DNA of 64,000 bases, from contig NZ_JANFXK010000008.1 in the NCBI RefSeq assembly GCF_024459955.1, positions 62,001-126,000 of the forward strand, given 5' to 3'. Positions 47,237 through 55,817 of this stretch are shown piece after piece. The notes under the pieces were generated by a model that was not told the DNA's origin, did no database searches, and was given only the letters and a program-made list of their open reading frames with translations. Source of the stretch: Anaerovorax odorimutans. GTDB lineage: Bacteria > Bacillota > Clostridia > Peptostreptococcales > Anaerovoracaceae. Position 1 is the stretch's first letter. Each line of letters opens with the position of its first letter. Position numbers and translations under genes: made by a program.

Positions 47237-47271
47237 AGGCCTTTTCGACACGCGCGAAAAGGCCTTTGTTA
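47237..47271 (+). terminator. Riboswitch expression-platform terminator
   Basis: AGGCCTTTTCG-N7-CGAAAAGGCCT has perfect 11-bp arms and is followed by TTTGTTATT. It stands between the riboswitch and the oxidoreductase start, and a possible competing pair GCTGAG/CTCAGC (47180/47217) lies before it. Confidence 0.88.
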
Positions 47272-47328
47272 TTGGATGTGAAACGTTAAAGTAAGTTCAA
47301 TTGAAAAATTAATTGGAGGCAAATTATT

Positions 47329-50244
47329 ATGAAATTGAGAAAAATGACGTTAAACATCAATGGTGCCGATCGAATGTTCATCTGTGACCCTGAAAAGGAC
47401 ACTTTGGCTGATGTTGTCAGACGTTTGGGTCTTACAGGTACAAAAGTTGGCTGTGGATCCGGCGTATGCGGTTCCTGTACCGTAATGCTGGACGGCAAAC
47501 TAGTTCGTTCCTGTACCAAGAAGATCGCTAAGATCGACGAATACAGTGAAGTAGTAACCATCGAAGGAATCGGAGCTCCCAGATATCTCCATCCAATCCA
47601 GGTAGCGTTCATGCATGCCGGAGCCGTACAGTGCGGTTTCTGCACACCGGGATTCATCGTATCGACTTACGCGCTGCTTCAGGAAAATCCTGATCCAACA
47701 AGAGAAGAAGTCAGAGACTGGTTCCAGAAAAACAGAAACATCTGCCGCTGCACAGGCTATAAGCAGATCGTGGACGCTGTAATGAACGCGGCAAAGGTTA
47801 TGAGAGGCGAATGCGCTCTGGAAGATATTATGGTAAAACTTCCGGAAAACAAGGAATACTATGGTCAGCCGCTGGTTCGTCCCGCTGCCCTGGCAAAGGT
47901 CTGCGGACTTGCTGACTACGGCGATGACATTGAACTGAAGATGCCGGAAAACACCCTGCACGCAGTACTGGTACAGCCGAAAGTCGCTTTCCACGCAAAA
48001 CTCAAATCCATCAATAAAGAAGAAGCAGAAAAGATGCCCGGCGTTTACAAGGTTGTTACGGCCGCCGATATTAAGGGACCAAACAGACTTGGATTCATGC
48101 CGTTTACACCGAGAACTCTGGCAACCGGCCAGTCCCATCCGATCTTAGTTGAAGACAAAATCTTTAACTACGGAGACGTTGTCGCTCTGGTTGTAGCCGA
48201 CACAAAGGCTCACGCACAGGAAGCGGCAAAGAAAGTCACCATCGACTGGGAACAGCTGCCTGAATACAAGACTTATCTGGAAGCAGCTATGCCTGACGCC
48301 ATGAGAATACACGACGATCATCCCAACGTATGGTCCGAACAGCCCAACGTTAAGGGCGCAGGACACGATACTCCGGAATTGATCGATGAAGCTCCTTATG
48401 TAGTAGAAGGTTCCTTCTATTCATCCAGAGAGCCGCACATGCCGATCGAAGGCGACACGGTTCAGGCTTACTGGGGCGATGACGGCCTGCTAACCGTTCA
48501 TTGCAAAGCAATGCAGATTTACGCCAACATCGGCGATATCGCAGAAGCAACCGGACTTCCTGCTGAAAAGATCAGAGTCGTTGAAAACCCGACAGGCGCA
48601 ACCTTTGGCTGGGGTATCGCAGCTGCGACTTACGCAATGGCAGCGATCGCCTGCATGGCATGCGACGATATGCCGGTAGCTCTTTCCATCACCTATCCGC
48701 AGTTCATGGCTCTGTCCGGAAAGCGTGCGCCAGCGTACACCAACGGCAGACTGGCCTGTGACAAGGACGGAAAGATCATCGGAGCGGAATGGGATTGCGG
48801 TATGGACCACGGTTCTTACAACGAACTGGGCGACGACCTGATTACAAGACCTGCCAAGTTCATGTTCTTCCCGTACAACGTTTCCAACTGTCTGGGACTG
48901 ACCAGAGTTGCCTGCACCAACCACAACTACGGTACAGCATACAGAGGCTACGGATCCCCGCAGGCCTACACTGCGTCCGAAGCGCTCATGGATATGATGG
49001 CCAAAAAGATCGGTATGGACCCATTCGAACTGAGATACAAGAATATCGCAAGACCTGGCGATACCAACATCAACCAGTATCCTTTCCGCGAATATCCGAT
49101 GGAAAAGATGATGGACATTTTAAGACCGATTTACGAAGAAGTAAAGGAACGAGTTGCCAAAGAGTCTACTCCTGAAAAGAAGAGAGGCGTAGGTATCGCC
49201 TGGGGCGGATACAACGTAACAGAAGGTATCTTCGACCAGTGTACCGTTGCTCTGGAACTTCTTCCAAACGGCAAATTCGCCAAATACGATACTTGGCAGG
49301 ATCAGGGACAGGGCGGCGATGTCGGCGCGCTGGTTACTACGCTGGAAGCTCTCAAGCCTCTGGGTGTAACTCCTGACGATATCGTGCTGATTCAGAACGA
49401 CTCCAAGTTCTGTCCTGACTCCGGCGCTACCGCATCTTCAAGACAGCACTACATGAACAGCAAGGCAGTCGTTATGGCAGCTGAAGAGCTGATGAACGCC
49501 ATGAGAAAGCCGGATGGCACTTACAGAACTTATGACGAAATGGTTGCGGAAGGAATTCCGACCAAATACGAAACCCAGTACCAGAATCCGGAAGATATGA
49601 CGCTGAAATATCTGGATCCCAACACTGGCGTAGGCAACCCGACTCCTGCCTTTACCTATGCTCTGTCCATGGCGGAAGTGGAAGTTGACACTAAGACCGG
49701 CAAAGCGACTTGCCTCGGTTTCTGGTCAGTTGACGATGTAGGCGTGATTGGAAACATCGCAGCTGTTGACGGTCAGGCATATGGCGGATTATCCCATTCC
49801 ATCGGCTTCGCGCTGACGGAAAACTACGAGGATGTCAAGAAGCACAGCAATATCGCTGGCGCAGGTATCCCGACCATTAAGGATATTCCTGACAACTTCA
49901 ACCTGATCCACCACTGCACGCCGAGAAACACCAACCCGTTTGGTTCCTCTGGCGCGTCCGAAGCATTCCAGTCCGGCGGACATATGGCTGTTATCAACGC
50001 CATCGAGAATGCCTGCGGCGTAAGAGTTTACGAAATCCCGGCTTATCCGGAAAAGATCAAAGAAGGTCTTGAGAAGCTGGAACGGGGAGAAGAAATTCTG
50101 CCGCCTAAGAAGTACTTCCTGGGTTCGGATTTCTACGAAGAGATGGAATACATCAAGAACAATCCGATGGTTGACCTGTTCGAAGACATGTTCCCAGAGG
50201 ATAAGAAGGAAACTTACGAATCCATCACCAACATTCCGGACTAA
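47329..50244 (+). CDS. Molybdenum aldehyde oxidoreductase (xanthine oxidase family, MOP-like)
   Basis: 971-residue single-chain molybdenum hydroxylase that oxidises aldehydes or hydroxylates carbon using water. Residues 1-~80: plant-type [2Fe-2S] with CGSGVCGSC; ~85-160: second [2Fe-2S] with CGFCTPG and CRCTGY; ~180-970: Moco-binding domains, with AYRGYGSPQAYTASEALMD and the catalytic-glutamate region PFGSSGASEAFQSGGHMAV. No FAD domain, as in Desulfovibrio gigas MOP (907 residues). GGAGG precedes the ATG. Codon use is strongly optimised (many GAA, AAG, CTG), which suggests high expression. Electrons probably go to the dicluster protein downstream. Confidence 0.93.
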   Translation: MKLRKMTLNINGADRMFICDPEKDTLADVVRRLGLTGTKVGCGSGVCGSCTVMLDGKLVRSCTKKIAKIDEYSEVVTIEGIGAPRYLHPIQVAFMHAGAVQCGFCTPGFIVSTYALLQENPDPTREEVRDWFQKNRNICRCTGYKQIVDAVMNAAKVMRGECALEDIMVKLPENKEYYGQPLVRPAALAKVCGLADYGDDIELKMPENTLHAVLVQPKVAFHAKLKSINKEEAEKMPGVYKVVTAADIKGPNRLGFMPFTPRTLATGQSHPILVEDKIFNYGDVVALVVADTKAHAQEAAKKVTIDWEQLPEYKTYLEAAMPDAMRIHDDHPNVWSEQPNVKGAGHDTPELIDEAPYVVEGSFYSSREPHMPIEGDTVQAYWGDDGLLTVHCKAMQIYANIGDIAEATGLPAEKIRVVENPTGATFGWGIAAATYAMAAIACMACDDMPVALSITYPQFMALSGKRAPAYTNGRLACDKDGKIIGAEWDCGMDHGSYNELGDDLITRPAKFMFFPYNVSNCLGLTRVACTNHNYGTAYRGYGSPQAYTASEALMDMMAKKIGMDPFELRYKNIARPGDTNINQYPFREYPMEKMMDILRPIYEEVKERVAKESTPEKKRGVGIAWGGYNVTEGIFDQCTVALELLPNGKFAKYDTWQDQGQGGDVGALVTTLEALKPLGVTPDDIVLIQNDSKFCPDSGATASSRQHYMNSKAVVMAAEELMNAMRKPDGTYRTYDEMVAEGIPTKYETQYQNPEDMTLKYLDPNTGVGNPTPAFTYALSMAEVEVDTKTGKATCLGFWSVDDVGVIGNIAAVDGQAYGGLSHSIGFALTENYEDVKKHSNIAGAGIPTIKDIPDNFNLIHHCTPRNTNPFGSSGASEAFQSGGHMAVINAIENACGVRVYEIPAYPEKIKEGLEKLERGEEILPPKKYFLGSDFYEEMEYIKNNPMVDLFEDMFPEDKKETYESITNIPD

Positions 50245-50287
50245 ACACTTTGTGTGGAATTGTGTGTGGTAATAGTATAATACGATT

Positions 50288-50319
50288 GTATCGGCTTAAG
50301 GGTCACCTTAAGCCGATAC
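50288..50319 (+). terminator. Strong hairpin between the oxidoreductase and the dicluster gene
   Basis: GTATCGGCTTAAGG-GTCA-CCTTAAGCCGATAC has perfect 14-bp arms but no T-run. It could be an attenuator or an RNA-processing/stability element that lets the oxidoreductase be made in excess over the next protein. Confidence 0.6.
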
Positions 50320-50341
50320 TTGTATGGAGAGATGATTGCTT

Positions 50342-52645
50342 ATGAAAAGATATCTGAAAAGCTTTGACAGCTGTATGGAAAAGGAAATCCCCTATTGCGT
50401 GGGCGACTGTCCTTTTAACATGGAGATTCTGAATTTTATAGAAAAGGCTCGCAGGGGCGCTTTCAAAGCAGCCTTCAAGGTTTACCGCAATGCGGTCGGT
50501 TTTCCCCGCATCGCCAATTTCCTCTGCGACGGCCCCTGTAAAAGGGCCTGCCCGCGCAGGGAATCCGGCGGTGCGATCGAGATGCCGCTGCTGGAAAAGG
50601 CTGCCGTGGAATTTGCAACAGATACTTCGGCTACCGACTATAACATCCCCCTGAAAAAAGAGCGGATCGCCATTATCGGGGCCGGTCTCTCAGGCATGGC
50701 TGCTCTTTTGAGGCTTTCTACGAAAAAATACACCATCGAAGTCTTTGAAAAAAGCGACCGCATCGGCGGTCACCTCTACGATACGATGGATCCTGAGATC
50801 TTTATGAAGGATTTCGAGGAACAATTGGCCCATCAGGAATATGAGATACATTTTAATAGGGAAATCTGTGAGCTTTCCGATCTGAAAGACGGAAACTTCG
50901 ATGCGGTCTTTATTGCCACCGGAAAGGACGGCCCGGACTTTGGGCTGCTGTCGGCCCAAGGCCCTACCGGCGACCGCTTTTGCATGGAACAGGAGGGCAC
51001 CGGCTATTTTGCCGGCGGCGAACTGATCGGCGATTCTCCCCTCTATGCCCTGGCCGGTGGACTGGCGGTGGGTACGGTCATTGACAATTATTTGAAGACC
51101 CGCAGTCTATATTATCCCAGAGAGTCCAGAAGAACACGCATGTGCCAGGGACTGGTCAAAATTGATGAGGCCGCGGCAGCAGTCGTTCCTTCCGGCAAAG
51201 GTTATACGAAGGAAGAAGCTATGGCCGAGGCCGCCCGCTGCGTGGAATGTCAGTGCCGGGCCTGCAAGGACCACTGCGATCTATTGGCGTTTTCCAGCAA
51301 GGGACCGATCCGGGTCAAGGACGAGATCATCGCCACCACGCTGGAAGGAAAAAGCGAACTGAAAGCCACTCCCGCCAAACGCCTTATGTCCATGTGCAAT
51401 CAATGCGGCATCTGCAAAGAGGTCTGCCCCGAGGAGATCGACCTGGACGGTTTATTTCTGGCCGGCAGGCAGAAGATGCACAATCAGGGTAAGATGCCCT
51501 GGCCGTATCACGATTTTTGGCTGCGGGACATGGCCCAGGCCAACAGCCATGAGGCCAGTTTGATCCGCGCTCCCAAAGGCATGAATACCTGCGGCTACGC
51601 CCTCTTTCCCGGCTGCCAGCTGGGAGCATCGGAACCAGAGCTGATCGTAAAGATCTACGACTCTCTGCTCAACCAGCACCCGGATACGGCTATGTTTCTC
51701 CGCTGCTGCGGAGTCCCTGAGCTTTGGGCCGGCGACAAGGCCAAGTTCGATATGGGCCTGGAAGAGATTCGCGAAAATTGGCGTCAGCTGGGTGAGCCGA
51801 CTATGATCATGGGCTGCATGACTTGCATGAAGCATTTTAAGGAATACCTGCCGGAAATACCGGTCATTTCCCTCTTTGAAATTTTACAGGAATGGGAAAT
51901 CAGCGGCGGCTGCTGCGAAGAAACCTACTGTGTATTCGATCCATGCTCCGCCCGCGGCGAAGAAGATGCCCGTCAGGCTGTGCGAAATCTGGCTGAGGAT
52001 ATCGGCGTGACGCTGGAGCCTTTGCCGGATAACAACGAGTATTATACCTGCTGCGGCTACGGCGGTCACGGTGCTATTGCCAACCCGGAATACGCAGACT
52101 TTGTTGCAAAAAAGCGCATTGCGGAAAGTGAAACGCCCTATATCACATACTGCATCAACTGCCGCGACATTTTCCTCAAGCAGGGCAAGAAGGCACACCA
52201 TATCCTGGAGCTGCTCTTTGGCGAAGGAGAGGGCCAGCAGCACCTGCCGACGGTGACGGAGCGCCAGGAAAACAGGCGGGTGCTCAAGCAGACGCTTTTG
52301 GAATTTTTCTGGGAGGAAGAGATGGAGATCAAACGAAAGGAATATCCCATCACAGTGGAAATGTCCGATGAGGTGAAGGCAAAGCTGGATAAGGAACGCA
52401 TCCTGGAAGAGCAGATCCTCCATACGGTGGATTTCTGCCAGCGCCACGGACGGACGATCCTCAACGAAGAAACAGGCACTCTGTCCGGTTACTGCGTTAT
52501 CGGCTATATGACCTACTGGGCGGAATACAAGGTACTGGATGAAGCGGCCGGCAGATTCGAGCTGGTCAACGTTTACGCGCACAGAACAAAGATAGAATTG
52601 GAGGCGGTCTGGAATGGCATCAAACAAGACATTGATCTGCAGTAA
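50342..52645 (+). CDS. FAD/NAD(P)-binding, Fe-S and HdrB-like electron transfer protein (DVU_1558-like)
   Basis: 767 residues from ATG 50342 (a TTG two codons earlier is possible). Order: Cys-rich GltD-like N-terminus (CVGDCPF, CDGPCKRACPR, ~1-80); FAD/NAD(P) fold with IAIIGAGLSGMAALLRL (~100-250); ferredoxin-type clusters (CVECQCRACKDHC, CNQCGICKEVC, ~300-365); two CCG domains as in heterodisulfide reductase HdrB (FPGCQLG...CCGVPE and DPCSARG...CCGYGGHG, ~420-620); a C-terminal helical part. It should take electrons from the oxidoreductase and pass them to NAD(P) or a quinone/thiol partner. NCBI-style name: pyridine nucleotide-disulfide oxidoreductase/dicluster-binding protein. Confidence 0.88.
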   Translation: MKRYLKSFDSCMEKEIPYCVGDCPFNMEILNFIEKARRGAFKAAFKVYRNAVGFPRIANFLCDGPCKRACPRRESGGAIEMPLLEKAAVEFATDTSATDYNIPLKKERIAIIGAGLSGMAALLRLSTKKYTIEVFEKSDRIGGHLYDTMDPEIFMKDFEEQLAHQEYEIHFNREICELSDLKDGNFDAVFIATGKDGPDFGLLSAQGPTGDRFCMEQEGTGYFAGGELIGDSPLYALAGGLAVGTVIDNYLKTRSLYYPRESRRTRMCQGLVKIDEAAAAVVPSGKGYTKEEAMAEAARCVECQCRACKDHCDLLAFSSKGPIRVKDEIIATTLEGKSELKATPAKRLMSMCNQCGICKEVCPEEIDLDGLFLAGRQKMHNQGKMPWPYHDFWLRDMAQANSHEASLIRAPKGMNTCGYALFPGCQLGASEPELIVKIYDSLLNQHPDTAMFLRCCGVPELWAGDKAKFDMGLEEIRENWRQLGEPTMIMGCMTCMKHFKEYLPEIPVISLFEILQEWEISGGCCEETYCVFDPCSARGEEDARQAVRNLAEDIGVTLEPLPDNNEYYTCCGYGGHGAIANPEYADFVAKKRIAESETPYITYCINCRDIFLKQGKKAHHILELLFGEGEGQQHLPTVTERQENRRVLKQTLLEFFWEEEMEIKRKEYPITVEMSDEVKAKLDKERILEEQILHTVDFCQRHGRTILNEETGTLSGYCVIGYMTYWAEYKVLDEAAGRFELVNVYAHRTKIELEAVWNGIKQDIDLQ

Positions 52646-52808
52646 ATGCAAATGCGGCCTGGCGGAAATCGACACCCAGTTCACCTATCTGGATAAGAAG
52701 TTCCGCCACAAGGTGCTGCGCTGCCCCCAGTGCGGCCAGGTTTTCATTCCCGAGGAGCTGGCAAAGGGCAAAATGGCCCAGCTGGAAAAGGCGTTGGAGG
52801 AAAAGTAA
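52614..52808 (+). CDS. Four-Cys small redox protein (DVU_1557-like)
   Basis: 64 residues with two Cys-X2-Cys pairs (CSKCKC and CPQCGQ) around a short basic middle, as in a zinc-ribbon or rubredoxin-like site, then a charged helix. It overlaps the end of the dicluster gene by 32 bases, so it is co-translated. As I recall this matches the DVU_1557 family redox protein, always next to the dicluster protein and the oxidoreductase. Too small for the usual gene callers to name by fold. Confidence 0.82.
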   Translation: MASNKTLICSKCKCGLAEIDTQFTYLDKKFRHKVLRCPQCGQVFIPEELAKGKMAQLEKALEEK

Positions 52809-52831
52809 AAGGAACAGATTGGACAAATCGT

Positions 52832-52861
52832 TTGACACGGCCCGTCCATCTGTAATATAAT
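52832..52861 (+). promoter_or_regulatory. Sigma-70 promoter of the thi operon
   Basis: TTGACA (52832-52837), 18 bases, TATAAT (52856-52861). The start is near 52868, right before the riboswitch. Confidence 0.88.
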
Positions 52862-52872
52862 CAAGACAAATA

Positions 52873-52963
52873 TTTCAGGGGAGCTTGTTTAGCAGGCTGA
52901 GAGGAAGTAATCGAACTTCGACCCTTCAAACCTGATGTGGGTAATGCCAACGTAGGAAGAAGC
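52873..52963 (+). ncRNA. TPP riboswitch (THI element)
   Basis: Contains the diagnostic strings GGGGAGC, GCTGAGAGG, GACCCTTCAAACCTGATGTG, GGTAATGCCAACGTAGGAA in the right order. Binds thiamine diphosphate and lowers expression of the thi genes through the terminator after it. Confidence 0.97.
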
Positions 52964-52980
52964 AAGATTATGTTTTCATT

Positions 52981-53015
52981 ACGGAGAATACCTATATCGG
53001 TGTTCTCCGTTTTTT
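52981..53015 (+). terminator. TPP-controlled terminator
   Basis: ACGGAGAATACC-TATATC-GGTGTTCTCCGT with one G-T pair, followed by TTTTTT. It lies between the riboswitch and thiC. Confidence 0.93.
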
Positions 53016-53041
53016 CTTGCCCTGAAAGGAAAGGAAGCAAT

Positions 53042-54352
53042 ATGATGAATTACACAACACAGATGGATGCCGCTCGCAAAGGCATCCTCACGAAAGAAAT
53101 GGAAATTGTCGCGGAAAAGGAGGGTATCCCCGCCCAGCAGCTGATGAAGCTGATGGCTGAGGGCAAAGCGATCATCCCCTGCAACAAAAAGCACACGGCT
53201 ATCTCCCCCAGCGGTCTGGGTTCTTCGCTGAAAACCAAAATCAATGTCAATCTGGGAACATCCCGGGATATGACGGATATGGACATGGAATTCGCCAAGG
53301 TCCAAAGCGCAGTGGACATGGGCGCAGAGGCGATCATGGATCTGAGCTCCTACGGCGATACCCGCAAGTTCCGCAAACATCTGACGGAAAACTGCCCGGC
53401 CATGATCGGCACGGTGCCCATCTACGACGCTGTGGTCTATTACCACAAGCCTTTGATCGAAATCACGACCGAGGAATGGCTGGATATTGCACGCATGCAC
53501 GCAGAGGACGGGGTGGACTTTCTGACCATCCACTGCGGGATCAATAAAGAAACCGCACACAAGTTTAAGCGCAACAAGCGGATGACCAATATCGTATCCC
53601 GAGGCGGCTCCATTATCTTTGCCTGGATGGAAATGACGGGAAAGGAAAATCCTTTTTACGAACGTTTTGATGAGCTTTTGGATATTTGCCAGGAGTACGA
53701 CGTTACCCTCAGTTTGGGAGATGCCTGCCGGCCCGGCTGTCTGGCGGATGGCACCGATGCCTGCCAGATCGAAGAGCTGATCGCTCTGGGCGAGCTGACA
53801 AAGCGGGCCTGGGAGAAAAATGTGCAAATCATGATCGAAGGCCCCGGCCACATGCCGCTCAACCAAATCGCCGCCAATATGGAGATTCAAAAGACCCTGT
53901 GCCACGGAGCGCCCTTCTATGTTCTCGGGCCTATTGTCACTGATGTGGCTCCGGGCTACGATCATATTACCTCCGCCATCGGCGGGGCCATCGCAGCAGC
54001 CAGCGGAGCAGCCTTCCTCTGCTACGTTACGCCGGCGGAGCACCTGCGGCTGCCGACCCTTGAGGATGTGAAGGAAGGAATCATCGCCGCCAGAATCGCC
54101 GCTCACTCCGCTGATATCGCCAAAGGAATCCCGGGCGCTATGGATTGGGACAACCAGATGAGCCTGGCGAGAAAAGAGCTGGACTGGGACAAGATGTTCG
54201 GCCTGGCTATGGATCCGGTTAAAGCCCGCAAGTATCGCGACTCCTCTTCTCCTGAGAAGGAAGACACCTGTACCATGTGCGGCAATTTCTGCGCGGTGAA
54301 AAACATGAACCGTATTCTCGACGGCGAAATCGTTTCTATCTTTGACGAATAA
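53042..54352 (+). CDS. thiC: Phosphomethylpyrimidine synthase ThiC
   Basis: Radical SAM enzyme that rearranges aminoimidazole ribotide into HMP phosphate, the pyrimidine half of thiamine. 436 residues from ATG 53042 (AAAGGAAGG site). Shows [52 protein letters not shown] and a C-terminal Fe-S motif CTMCGNFC, which I read as Cys-X2-Cys-X3-Cys (E. coli ThiC has X4). The short form without the N-terminal extension is usual in anaerobes. First gene behind the TPP riboswitch. Confidence 0.96.
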   Translation: MMNYTTQMDAARKGILTKEMEIVAEKEGIPAQQLMKLMAEGKAIIPCNKKHTAISPSGLGSSLKTKINVNLGTSRDMTDMDMEFAKVQSAVDMGAEAIMDLSSYGDTRKFRKHLTENCPAMIGTVPIYDAVVYYHKPLIEITTEEWLDIARMHAEDGVDFLTIHCGINKETAHKFKRNKRMTNIVSRGGSIIFAWMEMTGKENPFYERFDELLDICQEYDVTLSLGDACRPGCLADGTDACQIEELIALGELTKRAWEKNVQIMIEGPGHMPLNQIAANMEIQKTLCHGAPFYVLGPIVTDVAPGYDHITSAIGGAIAAASGAAFLCYVTPAEHLRLPTLEDVKEGIIAARIAAHSADIAKGIPGAMDWDNQMSLARKELDWDKMFGLAMDPVKARKYRDSSSPEKEDTCTMCGNFCAVKNMNRILDGEIVSIFDE

Positions 54353-54367
54353 TAAGGAAGTGAAAAC

Positions 54368-55189
54368 ATGTTTAAAGAAAAACTGGAGAATGTCCGTAGC
54401 AAATCTCCGCTGATACATAGCATCACCAACTATGTGACCGTAGGCGACTGCGCCAATATCCTTCTGGCCTGCGGCGGTTCGCCGATTATGGCCGATGAAC
54501 CGGAGGAAGCGGAAGAAATCACCTCCATTTGCGGCGGTCTAAACATTAACATCGGTACCCTGAACCGGCATACGATCCCGGCTATGCTCACAGCTGGGAA
54601 AAAGGCCAATCAATGCGGGCATCCTGTCCTTTTGGATCCTGTGGGTGCCGGTGCTTCTTCTCTGAGAACGGATACGGCCCGCGGGCTGCTGGAAGCCATT
54701 GATTTCACAGTAATACGCGGCAACATTTCGGAAATCAAATCCCTTGCTGCGGGTTCGGGGACGACAAAGGGAGTGGATGCGGATGTGGCGGATGCGGTTA
54801 GAGAACAAACCCTGGAACAGGCAGTTGCCTTTGCCAAGGAGTTTTCTTCCCAGTCCCATTCCATCATCGCCATTACCGGTGCCATTGATATTGTGGCGGG
54901 CCCGGAAAAAGCTTATGTGATCCGTAATGGGCATCCCATGATGAGCCGCATCACTGGCAGCGGTTGTATGCTGTCTGCGATGATGACCGCTTATCTGGCA
55001 GCAAACCCCGACGATCCTTTAGGCGCTGCGGCGGCCGCTGTCTGTGCCATGGGGCTTTGCGGTGAAACGGCTTATTCCCGTCTGGCTGAAGGAGAGGGAA
55101 ATGCCTCTTATCGAAACAGGCTGATCGATGCTGTCTATCATTTGGACGGCGATACTTTGGAAGAAGGTGCAAACTATGAAATGCGATAA
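54368..55189 (+). CDS. thiM: Hydroxyethylthiazole kinase ThiM
   Basis: Phosphorylates hydroxyethylthiazole, the thiazole half of thiamine, in salvage. 273 residues with HSITNYVTVGDCANILLA, a nucleotide-site segment VLLDPVGAGASSLRTD and RITGSGCMLSAMM, all standard for ThiM. GGAAG precedes the start. No thiazole synthesis genes (thiG, thiH, thiS) lie in this window, so thiazole may be salvaged or made elsewhere. Overlaps thiE by 14 bases. Confidence 0.95.
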   Translation: MFKEKLENVRSKSPLIHSITNYVTVGDCANILLACGGSPIMADEPEEAEEITSICGGLNINIGTLNRHTIPAMLTAGKKANQCGHPVLLDPVGAGASSLRTDTARGLLEAIDFTVIRGNISEIKSLAAGSGTTKGVDADVADAVREQTLEQAVAFAKEFSSQSHSIIAITGAIDIVAGPEKAYVIRNGHPMMSRITGSGCMLSAMMTAYLAANPDDPLGAAAAAVCAMGLCGETAYSRLAEGEGNASYRNRLIDAVYHLDGDTLEEGANYEMR

Positions 55190-55817
55190 AAAAACGATGC
55201 TGCTCTATGCGGTGACGGACCGGTCATGGACCCGGGAGCAAACACTGATGCAGCAGGTGGAGGCGGCTTTGAAGGGCGGTGCCACCTGTATTCAGCTGCG
55301 GGAAAAGGAAATGTCCGATGCGGATTTTCTGGCGGAAGCCATTGAAATGAAAGAGCTTTGCAGCAGATACGGAGTACCTCTCATCATCAATGACAATGTG
55401 GAGGTGGCTGTAAAAAGCGGAGCTGACGGCGTCCATGTGGGACAGCGCGATATGGAAGCGTCCCAGGTTCGGAAGCGCATTGGGAATGCTATGATTCTGG
55501 GGGTATCGGCTCAAACCGTAAGCCAGGCCCTGCTGGCGGAGGAAAACGGCGCCGACTATCTGGGCGTAGGGGCTGTTTTCAGCACTTCTACAAAAACCGA
55601 TGCCCGGGAAGTATCTCATCAAACGCTGAAAGAAATCTGTCAGGCTGTTTCCATCCCCGTCTGCGCCATCGGCGGCATTTCCCGTGATAACCTTCTGCAG
55701 CTGAAGGGTTCGGGAGCAGATGGCGTGGCACTGGTGTCAGCCATTTTTTCCAGCAGTGACATTGAGGCGGAATGCAAGGCTTTGCGCGCCCTTTCTCAGG
55801 AGATGATAAGCAAATGA
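55176..55817 (+). CDS. thiE: Thiamine-phosphate synthase ThiE
   Basis: Joins HMP diphosphate to thiazole phosphate. 213 residues from ATG 55176, chosen as the overlap start within thiM (the longer open frame has no ribosome site). TIM-barrel motifs: CIQLREKEMSDADFLAEAIE, INDNVEVAVKSGADGVHVGQ and IGGISRDNLLQ. It shares ATGA with thiD. Confidence 0.95.
   Translation: MKCDKKTMLLYAVTDRSWTREQTLMQQVEAALKGGATCIQLREKEMSDADFLAEAIEMKELCSRYGVPLIINDNVEVAVKSGADGVHVGQRDMEASQVRKRIGNAMILGVSAQTVSQALLAEENGADYLGVGAVFSTSTKTDAREVSHQTLKEICQAVSIPVCAIGGISRDNLLQLKGSGADGVALVSAIFSSSDIEAECKALRALSQEMISK

Noticed and set aside
52979-54418. 479-codon minus-strand open frame opposite thiC
   Set aside because: thiC on the plus strand is certain, with riboswitch and motifs; the antisense frame has no family features.
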